The notes under the pieces are model-generated. The model made no database searches. It saw only the letters and a list, made by a program, of their open reading frames with translations, and was not told the DNA's origin. This document shows, in pieces, positions 50,141-58,544 of a stretch of 64,000 nt of DNA. The stretch spans positions 153,282 through 217,281 of the forward strand of contig NZ_LMLU01000001.1 in NCBI RefSeq assembly GCF_001422665.1, written 5' to 3'. Within the stretch, counting starts at the first letter, position 1. Every line of letters begins with the position of its first letter. The position numbers and the translations under genes were made by a program. This DNA is from Arthrobacter sp. Leaf234. GTDB lineage: Bacteria > Actinomycetota > Actinomycetes > Actinomycetales > Micrococcaceae.

Positions 50141-50512
50141 GTGCCGTTCGAGATCACCCGCCAGGAGTTCGAGGAAGCCGTCGACGACGCGATCGATCGT
50201 ATCCCCGACGACCTCGCCCAAGCCATGGACAACGTGGCGATCTTCGTCGTGGAGGAGTACGAGCCCGGCCCCGGTGAAGCGCCGGACACCGAACTGCTCG
50301 GCTTGTACGAGGGCACGCCGCTCACCGAGCGCGACGGCTGGTGGGAGGCCGGCTCCCTGCCGGACCGGATCAGCATCTTCCGTCAGCCACTCATGCGCCT
50401 GTGCGCGTCGCGCGAGGAACTGGTCGAGGAGATCCTCGTGACCGTCGTGCACGAGGTAGCGCACCACTTCGGCATCGATGACGCCCGATTGCACGAACTC
50501 GGATGGGGCTGA
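50141..50512 (+). CDS. Zincin-like metallopeptidase family protein
   Basis: 123 residues with a C-terminal HEVAHHFGIDDARLHELGW, the HExxHxxGxxD signature of minimal metallopeptidases; two His and one Asp should bind zinc and Glu is catalytic. The N-terminal half (FEEAVDDAIDRIPDDLAQAM, VEEYEPGPGEAPDTELLGLY) matches the metallopeptidase family (DUF-like) of actinobacteria. GTG 50141 has TACGAT exactly 6 nt upstream, predicting a leaderless mRNA. Its substrate is unknown. Confidence 0.88.
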   Translation: MPFEITRQEFEEAVDDAIDRIPDDLAQAMDNVAIFVVEEYEPGPGEAPDTELLGLYEGTPLTERDGWWEAGSLPDRISIFRQPLMRLCASREELVEEILVTVVHEVAHHFGIDDARLHELGWG

Positions 50513-50578
50513 CGCGACACGCGGCCGAGTTCCACCCAAATGACACGGATGTTGTTTACGATTTGCAAGGGACGCCTG

Positions 50579-50625
50579 TTGTCAAAGTGACTCAGGGCGC
50601 CCTATCGTCGTGACTGTTGTGTGAC
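50579..50625 (+). promoter_or_regulatory. Promoter of the NlpC/P60 gene with GTGAC direct repeat
   Basis: TTGTCA (50579-50584), 18-bp spacer, TATCGT (50603-50608). The direct repeat GTGAC-N6-GTGAC (50610-50614, 50621-50625) covers the expected start site. A GTNAC-N6-GTGAC repeat with the same spacing is seen upstream of the other NlpC/P60 gene in the window (MtrA-like, inferred). Confidence 0.55.
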
Positions 50626-50661
50626 CTATCACCACCAGGCGTGACGAGAGAGCGGCAGAAC

Positions 50662-52266
50662 GTGCAGTCATCGAGCAGTACGAGCCACTCTTTCCGCCGC
50701 AGCATCGCAGCCCTCACGGCCGCCGTCCTGCTCGGCGGAGCGGTCATCTCCCCCGCACTCGCCGCTCCCCCGGTCGCGACATTGCGGTCCACGGACATCC
50801 CCTCGCTCGAGGAGATCGACCGCGCCCAGGACGACGCCGCAGCGACCGCGGGCCTGGTGGAGGACATCGAGGACGTCATCGCGGCGGCCGGCACCCAGCT
50901 CCAGGAGGCGCAGCTCTCGGCGTTCCAGATGCAGAACGCCTACACCACGGCCCTCGCCGTCCTCGAGGAACGGCGCACAGCAGCGGATCTGGCGGAACAG
51001 CGCGCGGAAGAGGCCGCCCGTCGGCATGCTGCCGCCACCGACCAGGTGGGCAGGCTGGCCGGTGACCTGTACCGCTCGGGCGGGATGAACCCGGGGATCG
51101 AGAGTGTGCTCGACGGCAGCGATCCGGACGAGGTCATGTACCGGGCGTCCACCCTCTACGGGCTCTCGAGCAACAGCACGCGGACCCTCGACGATGCGGC
51201 GGCGGCCTCCGAGGCATGGACCTCCCTGACCGAGGACGCGGCGGCAGCGCGCCAGGCCGCACAGGACGCCGCCGACGACGCGGAGGCCGCAGGGAAGGAA
51301 GCCCGGACCGCGGCCGACGACGCCCAGCGCCTCGTCGTCGAGAAGGCGACGGAGCGGGCGACCCTCGTCGGACAGCTCGCCACCCTGCGCAACACGACGG
51401 CGGAGCTGGAGGACAGACGGATCACGGGTCTCGAGCAGGCCCGGCGCGAGCGGGATCTCGCCCGCACGATCGCCGCATCGGCGGCAGCAGCGGCAGCAGC
51501 TGTCGCCGGACCTGCGCCCGCACCGGTCCCGTCGCCACCCCTGCGCGACCCGGCACCGATCGATTCCGCTGGACCGCCGCTCACCACCGCCTCCGCTGCA
51601 CCCGCTCCCGCCCTCTCCGAGACTCCTGCACCGGCGCCCGTGCGCCCCGCGCCTGCCACCCCTGCTCCAGCGTCTCCCGTCCGCCCTGCACCGGCTCCCG
51701 TCCGCCCTGCACCGGCTCCCCCTGCCACTCCTGTCCCCGTACCTCCGACTCCCGTGCAGCCCGCACCCGCACCGCCTGCTCCGGTGCAGCCCGCACCCCC
51801 GGCTCCTGTGCCGCCCGTGCCCGCACCGCCGGCTCCGGTGCCGGCTCCGGCACCGCCGTCGCCGCCGTCGCCGCCGTCGCCACCCTCGAGCAGCGGTGCC
51901 GGCGCCGTCGCCATGAGCTACGCCCTGTCGAAGACAGGCGCGCCGTACTTCTACTCCTGGGGAGGCAACGGGCCGCTGGGGTACGACTGCTCGGGACTCA
52001 CGCAGCAGGCCTTCGCCTCCGCCGGCGTATCGCTGCCGAGGACCGCCGCCCAGCAGTACTTCGCCGTGCAGCACGTCCCGCTGTCGCAGCTGCGGCCGGG
52101 TGACCTCGTGTTCTGGGGTGAGGGTGCCGCCATCTGGCACGTCGCGATCTACATCGGTGACGGCACGGTGGTCAACGCACTGAACCCGGACCAGGGCATC
52201 CTCACCACGCGACTGGCGGACATGGCCGGCATGGGTGCCCTAAACCCCTCGGCCGGGCGCGTCTGA
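50662..52266 (+). CDS. Secreted NlpC/P60 endopeptidase with coiled coil and Pro-rich linker
   Basis: 534 residues. Signal peptide (about 1-34, ALAAPPVA), a long alpha-helical coiled-coil region (about 45-285, rich in Ala, Glu, Arg, Asp), a Pro/Ala-rich linker (about 290-420, repeats of PAPAPVRP type), then NlpC/P60 with C443 in GYDCSGLTQQAF and H493 in IWHVAIYIGDG. Layout is that of RipA/CwlO-like division hydrolases, in which the coiled coil holds the catalytic domain inactive, probably under an FtsEX-type activator. GTG 50662 gives an intact signal peptide; the ribosome binding site GAGAG is weak. Confidence 0.9.
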   Translation: MQSSSSTSHSFRRSIAALTAAVLLGGAVISPALAAPPVATLRSTDIPSLEEIDRAQDDAAATAGLVEDIEDVIAAAGTQLQEAQLSAFQMQNAYTTALAVLEERRTAADLAEQRAEEAARRHAAATDQVGRLAGDLYRSGGMNPGIESVLDGSDPDEVMYRASTLYGLSSNSTRTLDDAAAASEAWTSLTEDAAAARQAAQDAADDAEAAGKEARTAADDAQRLVVEKATERATLVGQLATLRNTTAELEDRRITGLEQARRERDLARTIAASAAAAAAAVAGPAPAPVPSPPLRDPAPIDSAGPPLTTASAAPAPALSETPAPAPVRPAPATPAPASPVRPAPAPVRPAPAPPATPVPVPPTPVQPAPAPPAPVQPAPPAPVPPVPAPPAPVPAPAPPSPPSPPSPPSSSGAGAVAMSYALSKTGAPYFYSWGGNGPLGYDCSGLTQQAFASAGVSLPRTAAQQYFAVQHVPLSQLRPGDLVFWGEGAAIWHVAIYIGDGTVVNALNPDQGILTTRLADMAGMGALNPSAGRV

Positions 52267-52459
52267 TCACCGGCCTCCACGCGACAGCGGTCGGACGCCC
52301 AGCCGGAGCGGTCCCCCGGAGCATCCAGCCGTAGCGGTCCGTCGAGGCGCTCGGCACCCGCGGTCCACCGGCGTACCAGGCCGCCGGGTCCCGGCCGGAA
52401 CGCCCAGCGACAGCCCCTGCTGCAGCGTTCCGGCGACAGGGCGCGCAGCGCCGTCCGCG

Positions 52460-53479
52460 CTAGCGCGCGGGCGCGACCATCGGGCCGAAGGAGCTGCGGT
52501 TCTCGAGCCGCGGATCGGCCTTGTCGGGCACCACGAGGACGGGACCGCGGGCATGGTGCAGGACTCCCTGGCTGGTCGAACCCATGAGCATGCCGGCGAA
52601 GCCACCGCGGCCCCGCGTGCCCACCACGAGGAGCTCCGCCGTCGCCGATGCCGCGATCAGGACCTCTGCGGGCGGTCCGTCCACCAGGTCCACCGTGATG
52701 TCGACGTCCGGGTAGTGGCTCTGCAGCCAGTCACGACCGGCGGCGAGCTGGAGGGCGAGGTCCGCGTGCAGGGCCTCGCGGTCCACAGGTGCCGGCACCC
52801 AGGCCAGGGACCCGTTGAACGGCGCGACGGAACAGATCACGCGCAGGGCGAGTCCCCGTGAGCGGGCCTCCTCCCCTGCGGCGAGGGATGCCATCCGGGC
52901 CTGCTCCGACCCGTCGACGCCGACCACCACGACCGGTTCGACGGCGAAGGCGGGCTTGTCCCGGTCGCGCCCCTGTTTCCGTCCGAGCTCCGGGTGCCCC
53001 AGGCGCGCACCGGTGCAGACGGGGATGACCGCCGTCGGGCACTTGGCATGAGCGGGGAGGGCGCTGCTGACGGAGCCGAGCAGGCGGCCGACGAACCCGC
53101 CGCGACCCCGCGAGCCCACCACCATGAGTTCGGCCTGCTCCGAGAGGTCCAGGAGCACCCCGGCGGCGTCACCCGTCTCGATGCGGGGATGGACATCGAC
53201 CTGCAGACCGGCCAGGTGCGTCAGCGACTCCTGCAGGACGGACTGTGCGCTCTCCCGGATGACCTCGTCGTCCACGGTGGCGTAGCCGGCGTCCATGCTG
53301 GACGCCGCGAAGACCGGCACCGTGTAGGCGGTCACCACGTAGAGCGGCGCCTTCCGTCGCTCGGCCTCCTGGGCGGCCCAGAGCAGGGCGCACGTGCTCT
53401 GGTCCGAGCCGTCGACACCGACGACGATCCCGTGCTGCGCCAGCTCTTCCGATGAACCCTCTGTGTGCTCGCTGCCCAC
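52460..53479 (-). CDS. Tandem universal stress protein
   Basis: 339 residues with two UspA domains: VVGVDGSDQSTCALLWAAQE with ATP-loop VGSRGRGGFVGRLLGSVSS, and VVGVDGSEQARMASLAAGEE with VGTRGRGGFAGMLMGSTSQ. The G-2x-G-9x-G(S/T) ATP motif is intact in both. Tandem Usp proteins of actinobacteria are linked to dormancy and redox stress. GTG 53479 has GGGAGG 6 nt upstream, better than the longer frame. Confidence 0.92.
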   Translation of the reverse strand: MGSEHTEGSSEELAQHGIVVGVDGSDQSTCALLWAAQEAERRKAPLYVVTAYTVPVFAASSMDAGYATVDDEVIRESAQSVLQESLTHLAGLQVDVHPRIETGDAAGVLLDLSEQAELMVVGSRGRGGFVGRLLGSVSSALPAHAKCPTAVIPVCTGARLGHPELGRKQGRDRDKPAFAVEPVVVVGVDGSEQARMASLAAGEEARSRGLALRVICSVAPFNGSLAWVPAPVDREALHADLALQLAAGRDWLQSHYPDVDITVDLVDGPPAEVLIAASATAELLVVGTRGRGGFAGMLMGSTSQGVLHHARGPVLVVPDKADPRLENRSSFGPMVAPAR

Positions 53480-53672
53480 GGCAGGCCTCCCTCGGTCGCG
53501 TGTCCCGGCCACCGTCGGCGGCCGGTCAACCATTTGTAGCGCACCTCCCGGGGGACGGTCTATCCACGGTCTGAAAAGTTATATAGGCTTCGAGCACCCG
53601 TTGCGGGGCTGCCCCCTGGGCAACTCATCCCTGCACGCAGTGCTCTTGGATGACCCGTTCGCAGCCAAGAGT

Positions 53673-53706
53673 CCGTACGGCCCGGAAGAGGCGCCGGGCC
53701 GTACGG
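53673..53706 (+). promoter_or_regulatory. Leader hairpin upstream of the short Rossmann protein
   Basis: 13-bp perfect stem ccgtacggcccgg with ccgggccgtacgg (53673-53685, 53694-53706), 8-nt loop, ending 28 nt before the start codon. It may be a transcript stabiliser or attenuator; no U-tract and no recognised aptamer. Confidence 0.55.
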
Positions 53707-53734
53707 GACCAATGCTTCGTGTGGAGGTAACCCG

Positions 53735-54388
53735 GTGAATTCCTTGCCGCTCGACCCGGTCCGCTCAGCGTCCGCGACGCCCGCATCCGCGGAGCATACG
53801 AGCACCGTGGTGATCGGCTCAGGACTGTCCGGCCTCGCCGTCGCGAGCGAACTGAGCCGCCGCGGCATCGATTCGATCGTCGTCGAGAGCATCGAGTGCT
53901 TCGACTCCGGTGCCATGCGCACCGTGATGACCGACTCCGTCTCGCTGTCCGAGCGGACCGAACTGATGCGCCTCCTGCGCGGGTACGCAGCCGCCCACCA
54001 GCTGGACGTGAGGCAGAGCACCGTGGCGGAACAACTGAGCATCATCGGCCACCCCACACTCCTCAAGGCATCCGTGGGGCGGAAGAAGTGGGCCGTACAG
54101 ACAGCCGACGGCGTCCTCCTCGCCGACCACGTGGTCCTCACCAAGTACCCGCAGAACGAACTCCGGAGATTCCTCCGCTCGATGGGCATCGCGATCGGAC
54201 GGGACTTCAAGGCGGCGCTGCGGGCGATCGGCCTGCACCTCGTGGGCGTCGGCGAACTGCTCACGCCCACGACGAGGGAGATCGTCCGCCAGGCCAAGCT
54301 CGTGAGCGACGCCATCCAGGCCCAGGGTCCCGCCGCGCTGAACCGCATCTCGCCGCCGCGCGCCGCCATCTCCCCACTGGGCGCGTAG
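53735..54388 (+). CDS. Short Rossmann (FAD/NAD-binding) protein of unknown function
   Basis: 217 residues. An N-terminal dinucleotide-binding loop STVVIGSGLSGLAVASELSR with a following acidic strand end (IVVES) is clear. The rest (TELMRLLRGYAAAHQLDVRQ, VQTADGVLLADHVVLTKYPQ, NELRRFLRSMGIAIGRDF) continues like the start of a flavoprotein oxidoreductase but ends well before the usual 400+ residues, and the C-terminal half is a helical tail. It is either a truncated or minimal member. GGAGG lies 8 nt before the GTG start. Convergent with the CopC-like gene. Confidence 0.72.
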   Translation: MNSLPLDPVRSASATPASAEHTSTVVIGSGLSGLAVASELSRRGIDSIVVESIECFDSGAMRTVMTDSVSLSERTELMRLLRGYAAAHQLDVRQSTVAEQLSIIGHPTLLKASVGRKKWAVQTADGVLLADHVVLTKYPQNELRRFLRSMGIAIGRDFKAALRAIGLHLVGVGELLTPTTREIVRQAKLVSDAIQAQGPAALNRISPPRAAISPLGA

Positions 54389-54404
54389 CCGGCGGGACGC
54401 CGGC
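54388..54404. terminator. Short hairpin between convergent genes
   Basis: gccggc-5 nt-gccggc palindromic stem right at the stop of the Rossmann-protein gene, 15 nt from the stop of the convergent CopC gene. Weak. Confidence 0.35.
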
Positions 54405-54418
54405 GGCGGTTCCGCGTC

Positions 54419-55045
54419 CTACCTGTTCGCGCCGAGCCTCCTGCGGGCCGTGAGGGCCAGGGCCACGGCGATGGCCACGAGGGCGGCGATCATCAGGATG
54501 ATGCTCCACGGGAAGTCACTGACGCCTGCCGCCTGCGTCTCGTTGGTGACGTCATCCTGCGTGTCCATCGGCCCTGCCGTCGTCGCCGCGTCCGGCACCG
54601 TCGTCCCGCCCTGCTGCGTGGTGAAGGCGAACGTCCCCTCGATGGGGTGTGAATCCGAGCTGACGACGCGCCAGTTGACGGTGTACTCGCCGGCCGGCGC
54701 CCCGGCGCGCAGCGCCTGCGTCGCCGTGCGGTCCACGATCTCCACGGGGCCCTCGGCCCAGTCCTCGCCTGCCTCGTCGAGCACCTGCACCTGCGATCCG
54801 ATCCCCGACGGAACGCTCGAGAAGGCGAGTTCGAGCGTGGGGGGAAGGACGTCGATGGTGGTGCCCTCGGCCGGGGTGGTGCCGACCAGCTCGTCATGGG
54901 CGCTGGCCGCACCGCCGGCGCCGACGAGCGCGGCAAGAGCCAGGAGGACCGCGAGAAGCCCGGCGGCGGCGGCCCGGAACGGGTGCTTCCGCCGTCCGGA
55001 TGAGGTCACCGGGCGAAGGGAGGGAGTCTGGAGGAGGGCAGCCAT
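54419..55045 (-). CDS. CopC domain copper-resistance protein, membrane-anchored
   Basis: 208 residues: signal peptide ending ASAHDELVG, so the mature N-terminal His (the first copper ligand of CopC) is retained; the CopC beta-barrel (TTPAEGTTIDVLPPTLELAF, YTVNWRVVSSDSHPIEGTFA with the Asp/His pair) and a C-terminal transmembrane helix (about 183-200). CopD is not fused or adjacent. TAGGGT lies exactly 6 nt before the ATG (leaderless). Confidence 0.9.
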   Translation of the reverse strand: MAALLQTPSLRPVTSSGRRKHPFRAAAAGLLAVLLALAALVGAGGAASAHDELVGTTPAEGTTIDVLPPTLELAFSSVPSGIGSQVQVLDEAGEDWAEGPVEIVDRTATQALRAGAPAGEYTVNWRVVSSDSHPIEGTFAFTTQQGGTTVPDAATTAGPMDTQDDVTNETQAAGVSDFPWSIILMIAALVAIAVALALTARRRLGANR

Positions 55046-55186
55046 GCTGCAACCCTACGCGGAGACCCTGACCGGGTGCTGGGACGCGTGCCGCCCGCCG
55101 GCCGGCGTCATGAACCACCGGGACCGACGGGGCGCCGGGATAGAATCTTCGCGACCGCTCCCGCCCCTTCCGCCCTAGGATCCCCC

Positions 55187-56638
55187 ATGCTCAAAACTGG
55201 TTCCGTGCTGGACCGCTATTTCGACATCACGCAGCGGGGGTCGACGTTCTCCCGGGAGATCCGTGGAGGCCTCGCCACCTTCTTCGCCATGAGCTACATC
55301 GTGGTGCTCAACCCGCTCATCCTGGCCGGCGCGGATTCCGCCGGCACCGAGCTGGGGTTCGAGCGCGTCGCGGCCGTCACCGCGCTCGTCGCGGGCATCC
55401 TGACCATCGCCATGGGTGCGTGGGCCAAGTATCCGTTCGCCCTGGCCACCGGCCTCGGCGTCAACGCGTTCGTGGCGATCACCGTCGCCACCAACCCCGG
55501 CCTCACCTGGCCGGACATCATGGGGCTCGTGATGCTGGCGGGCCTCACCATGCTCGTCCTGGTCCTGACGGGATTCAGGACGGCGGTGTTCAACGCGGTG
55601 CCGGAGAGCCTGAAGACGGCCATCGTCGTCGGCATCGGCCTGTTCATCGCCCTGATCGGGCTCGTCAACGCGGGCTTCGTGCGCCGAGTGCCCGACGTCG
55701 CCGGCACCACCGTGCCCGTGGGCCTCGGCTTCGGCGGCGTCCTGATCGGCTGGCCCACGCTGGTCTTCGTCTTCGGCCTCATCCTGACCATCGCCCTCGT
55801 GGTCCGCCGGGTGCGCGGCGCCATCCTCATCGGCGTCCTCGCCGCGACGGTGCTCGCCGTGGTCCTCGAAGCCGTGTTCGACGTCGGCCCGAGCTTCATC
55901 CCCGGGCAGGACGCCAATCCGGCCGGATGGTCGCTCGTGGTGCCGGAACTGCCGGCGGGCTCATGGGTGGGACTGCCCGACCTCGGACTGATCGGCAACG
56001 TGAGCCTGTTCGGTGCGTTCGGACACCTCGGCGGCACCGCTGCGCTCCTGCTGACCTTCACCATCCTGCTGAGCATCTTCTTCGATGCCATGGGCACCAT
56101 GGTGGGCCTCGCGAACGAGGCGAAGCTCGTGGACTCCAAGGGGAACATCCCGGGCGTCAACCGCGTGCTGGTCGTCGACGCGCTCGGCGCTGTGGCGGGC
56201 GGCGCCGGTTCGGTCTCCTCCAACCAGATCTACGTCGAGTCCGGCGCCGGCATCGGCGAGGGCGCCCGGACCGGCCTCGCCAACGTGGTGACCGGACTGC
56301 TGTTCCTGCTCGCGATGTTCTTCACCCCGCTCATCAGCCTCGTACCGTTCGAGGCCGTGGCGCCCGCGCTCGTGGTGGTCGGCTTCATGATGGTGGCGCA
56401 GGTGGGCCGCATCGACTTCGACGACTGGGGTATCGCCATCCCGGCGTTCCTGACCTTCATCCTCATGCCGTTCACCTACTCGATCGCGAACGGCCTGGGC
56501 GCCGGGTTCATCGCCTTCGTGCTGATCCGCGCCATCCAGGGCCGCGGCCGTGAAGTGCATCCCCTCATGTGGGCCGTCGCCGCCGCCTTCGTGGTGTTCT
56601 TCGGCATCGGCCCGATCGAGGAGATCCTGGGCATCTGA
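55187..56638 (+). CDS. NCS2 purine permease (AzgA type)
   Basis: 483 residues, about 12-14 hydrophobic segments. AzgA-like blocks GSTFSREIRGGLATFFAMSY, LATGLGVNAFVAITVA, LLSIFFDAMGTMVGLANEAK and SSNQIYVESGAGIGEGARTG match hypoxanthine/guanine/adenine:proton symporters. ATG 55187 has TAGGAT 5 nt upstream; TAGAAT further upstream (55141) could give a short leader. Single gene ending in a strong terminator. Confidence 0.93.
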   Translation: MLKTGSVLDRYFDITQRGSTFSREIRGGLATFFAMSYIVVLNPLILAGADSAGTELGFERVAAVTALVAGILTIAMGAWAKYPFALATGLGVNAFVAITVATNPGLTWPDIMGLVMLAGLTMLVLVLTGFRTAVFNAVPESLKTAIVVGIGLFIALIGLVNAGFVRRVPDVAGTTVPVGLGFGGVLIGWPTLVFVFGLILTIALVVRRVRGAILIGVLAATVLAVVLEAVFDVGPSFIPGQDANPAGWSLVVPELPAGSWVGLPDLGLIGNVSLFGAFGHLGGTAALLLTFTILLSIFFDAMGTMVGLANEAKLVDSKGNIPGVNRVLVVDALGAVAGGAGSVSSNQIYVESGAGIGEGARTGLANVVTGLLFLLAMFFTPLISLVPFEAVAPALVVVGFMMVAQVGRIDFDDWGIAIPAFLTFILMPFTYSIANGLGAGFIAFVLIRAIQGRGREVHPLMWAVAAAFVVFFGIGPIEEILGI

Positions 56639-56653
56639 CCACCGGGAGAAGGA

Positions 56654-56687
56654 GCGACGACGGCGGATGGGGGACCGCCGTCGTCGC
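56654..56687. terminator. Bidirectional hairpin terminator
   Basis: Perfect 13-bp stem gcgacgacggcgg/ccgccgtcgtcgc (56654-56666, 56675-56687), 8-nt loop, between the convergent stops of the purine permease and the dehydrogenase. Confidence 0.75.
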
Positions 56688-56710
56688 CGGTTCGTGGACC
56701 GGACGCCGCG

Positions 56711-57502
56711 TCAGCGGGCGGACCAGCCGCCGTCCATGACGTAGGACGAGCCCGTCACCATCCCTGCGTCGTCGCCCGCGAGCCAGGCGACGAGCGAGGC
56801 GACCTCCGCGGGCTCCACGAGGCGCTTGATGGCGGATTCCGTGAGCATGATCTGCGAGAGCACCTGCTCCTCCGTGATGCCGTGGACGCGGGCCTGGTCC
56901 GCGAGCTGGTTCTCGACCAGCGGCGTGCGCACGTAGCCGGGGTTGACGCAGTTGCTCGTCACGCCGTGCGCGCCGCCCTCGAGCGCCGTGACCTTGGAGA
57001 GGCCCTCGAGCCCGTGCTTCGCGGTCACGTACGCGGACTTGTAGGGCGAGGCCCGCAGTCCGTGGACCGAGGAGATGTTGATGATCCTGCCGAAGCCGCG
57101 CTCGTACATGCCCGGCAGCGCGGCCCTGATGAGGAGGAACGGCGCCTCGACCATCAGCTTCTGGATGCGGCGGAAGTCCGCCGGCCCGAAGTCCTCGATC
57201 GGGCTGACCACCTGGATGCCGGCGTTGTTGACGAGGATGTCCGCCTCCAGGGCGGGCTCCTCCAGCGCGGTGGTATCGAGGAGGTCCACGGCCCACGCCT
57301 CACCGCCCAGTTCGTCGGCGAGCGCCGCCGCACCGTCCCCGTCCCGATCGGCGACCACGACGTACGCGCCGAGGCCGGCGAGCGCCCGCGCACACGCCGC
57401 TCCGATGCCGCTCGCACCGCCGGTGATCACCGCGCGTCGTCCCTCGAGCGGACCCGCGGAACCACCCGTACCTGGTCGAGCTGCCACTCCGTCGGGGCCC
57501 AT
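56711..57502 (-). CDS. 3-hydroxybutyrate dehydrogenase (SDR)
   Basis: 263 residues, short-chain dehydrogenase fold. NAD site AVITGGASGIGAACARALAG, NNAG motif ILVNNAGIQVVSPIEDF, catalytic INISSVHGLRASPYKSAYVT AKHG (Ser, Tyr, Lys) and the HBDH-typical IQVVSPIE and LEGLSKVTALEGGAHGVT. It oxidises 3-hydroxybutyrate to acetoacetate. GAAGGAA lies 6 nt before the ATG; it is divergent from a LysR regulator that probably controls it. Confidence 0.9.
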   Translation of the reverse strand: MGPDGVAARPGTGGSAGPLEGRRAVITGGASGIGAACARALAGLGAYVVVADRDGDGAAALADELGGEAWAVDLLDTTALEEPALEADILVNNAGIQVVSPIEDFGPADFRRIQKLMVEAPFLLIRAALPGMYERGFGRIINISSVHGLRASPYKSAYVTAKHGLEGLSKVTALEGGAHGVTSNCVNPGYVRTPLVENQLADQARVHGITEEQVLSQIMLTESAIKRLVEPAEVASLVAWLAGDDAGMVTGSSYVMDGGWSAR

Positions 57503-57551
57503 CGTGTTCCTTCCGCGCCGGGCGGGATGACCCCGCATTGCCCCTGAGTAT

Positions 57552-57568
57552 TCCTGCAGGGTGCAGGA
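57552..57568. promoter_or_regulatory. Palindrome between divergent dehydrogenase and LysR genes
   Basis: tcctgca-ggg-tgcagga, perfect 7-3-7 dyad in the 111-bp intergenic region, 46 nt from the LysR start. Candidate LysR binding site. Confidence 0.5.
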
Positions 57569-57613
57569 GGACCAATGACCAGTTCGGCAGGCTCCCTCTG
57601 CGATACTGCACAC

Positions 57614-58528
57614 ATGGTCGCCCCGAACGCACAGGATCTCCTCGTCCTGAGGGCCGTCGCGCAGACGGGACGCTTCACCACGGCGGCGGAGACGCTCGGC
57701 CTGAACCACACCACGGTCTCCCGGCGCATCGCGGCGCTCGAGAAGGCCCTCGGCGGCCACGTCCTCTCCCGTGGTGCGGGGGGATGGGAACTCACGGATC
57801 TCGGCCGACGTGCCGCCGACGCGGCCGAGACCGTCGCCGCCGCTGTCGACCTGCTGGGCGACGACGACCTCGGGGCACTCTCCGGCGTCGTCCGGATGAG
57901 TGCCACCGACGGCTTCAGCGCGTTCATCGCGGCACCGGCCTTCGCCCGGCTGCGGAACGGCAATCCGCGGCTGAGGATCGAGATCGTCGCGGCGACCCGG
58001 CGGGCCTCCCAGACCCGCACCGGGCTCGACTTCGAAGTGGTGGTCGGTGAGCCGCAGGTCCACCGCGCCGAGGCGACGCGGCTCGGCACCTACGTGCTGG
58101 GGCTGTACGCCTCCCGGCGCTATCTCGCGGAGCACGGCACGCCGTCGGACCTCGCGGGCGTGGTGGCTCACCCCCTCGTCTACTTCATCGACTCGATGCT
58201 GCAGGTGGACAGCCTCGACGCGCCGCGGCGCCTCCTGCCCGCCATGCGGGATGCCCTGAGCTCCACGAACGTCTTCGTGCACGTCGAGGCGACGCGGGCC
58301 GGTGCGGGCCTCGGACTCCTGCCCTGCTTCATGGCGGACCGCCACCCGGATCTCGTCCGGATCCTCCCGGAGCTCGTCGCCGAGCGGCTGGACTACTGGC
58401 TCGTCGTGCGGCCCGACGCCCTGCGGCAGCCCGCCGTCGCCGCCGTCGTCGAGGCCCTCCGCGAGGCGACACGCGCGCTCGAACCGGATCTCCTCGGCCG
58501 GCGCGGGACCGCTCCGCCCGGTAGCTGA
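57614..58528 (+). CDS. LysR-family transcriptional regulator
   Basis: 304 residues. N-terminal helix-turn-helix DLLVLRAVAQTGRFTTAAET-LGLNHTTVSRRIAALEKALG, then an effector-binding domain (VRMSATDGFSAFIAAPAFAR, VVVGEPQVHRAEATRLGTYV, GAGLGLLPCFMADRHPDLV). ATG 57614 has GATACT 6 nt upstream (leaderless). Likely regulates the divergent 3-hydroxybutyrate dehydrogenase gene in response to a ketone-body metabolite. Confidence 0.9.
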   Translation: MVAPNAQDLLVLRAVAQTGRFTTAAETLGLNHTTVSRRIAALEKALGGHVLSRGAGGWELTDLGRRAADAAETVAAAVDLLGDDDLGALSGVVRMSATDGFSAFIAAPAFARLRNGNPRLRIEIVAATRRASQTRTGLDFEVVVGEPQVHRAEATRLGTYVLGLYASRRYLAEHGTPSDLAGVVAHPLVYFIDSMLQVDSLDAPRRLLPAMRDALSSTNVFVHVEATRAGAGLGLLPCFMADRHPDLVRILPELVAERLDYWLVVRPDALRQPAVAAVVEALREATRALEPDLLGRRGTAPPGS

Positions 58529-58544
58529 GGCGGTCGCCGCACCG

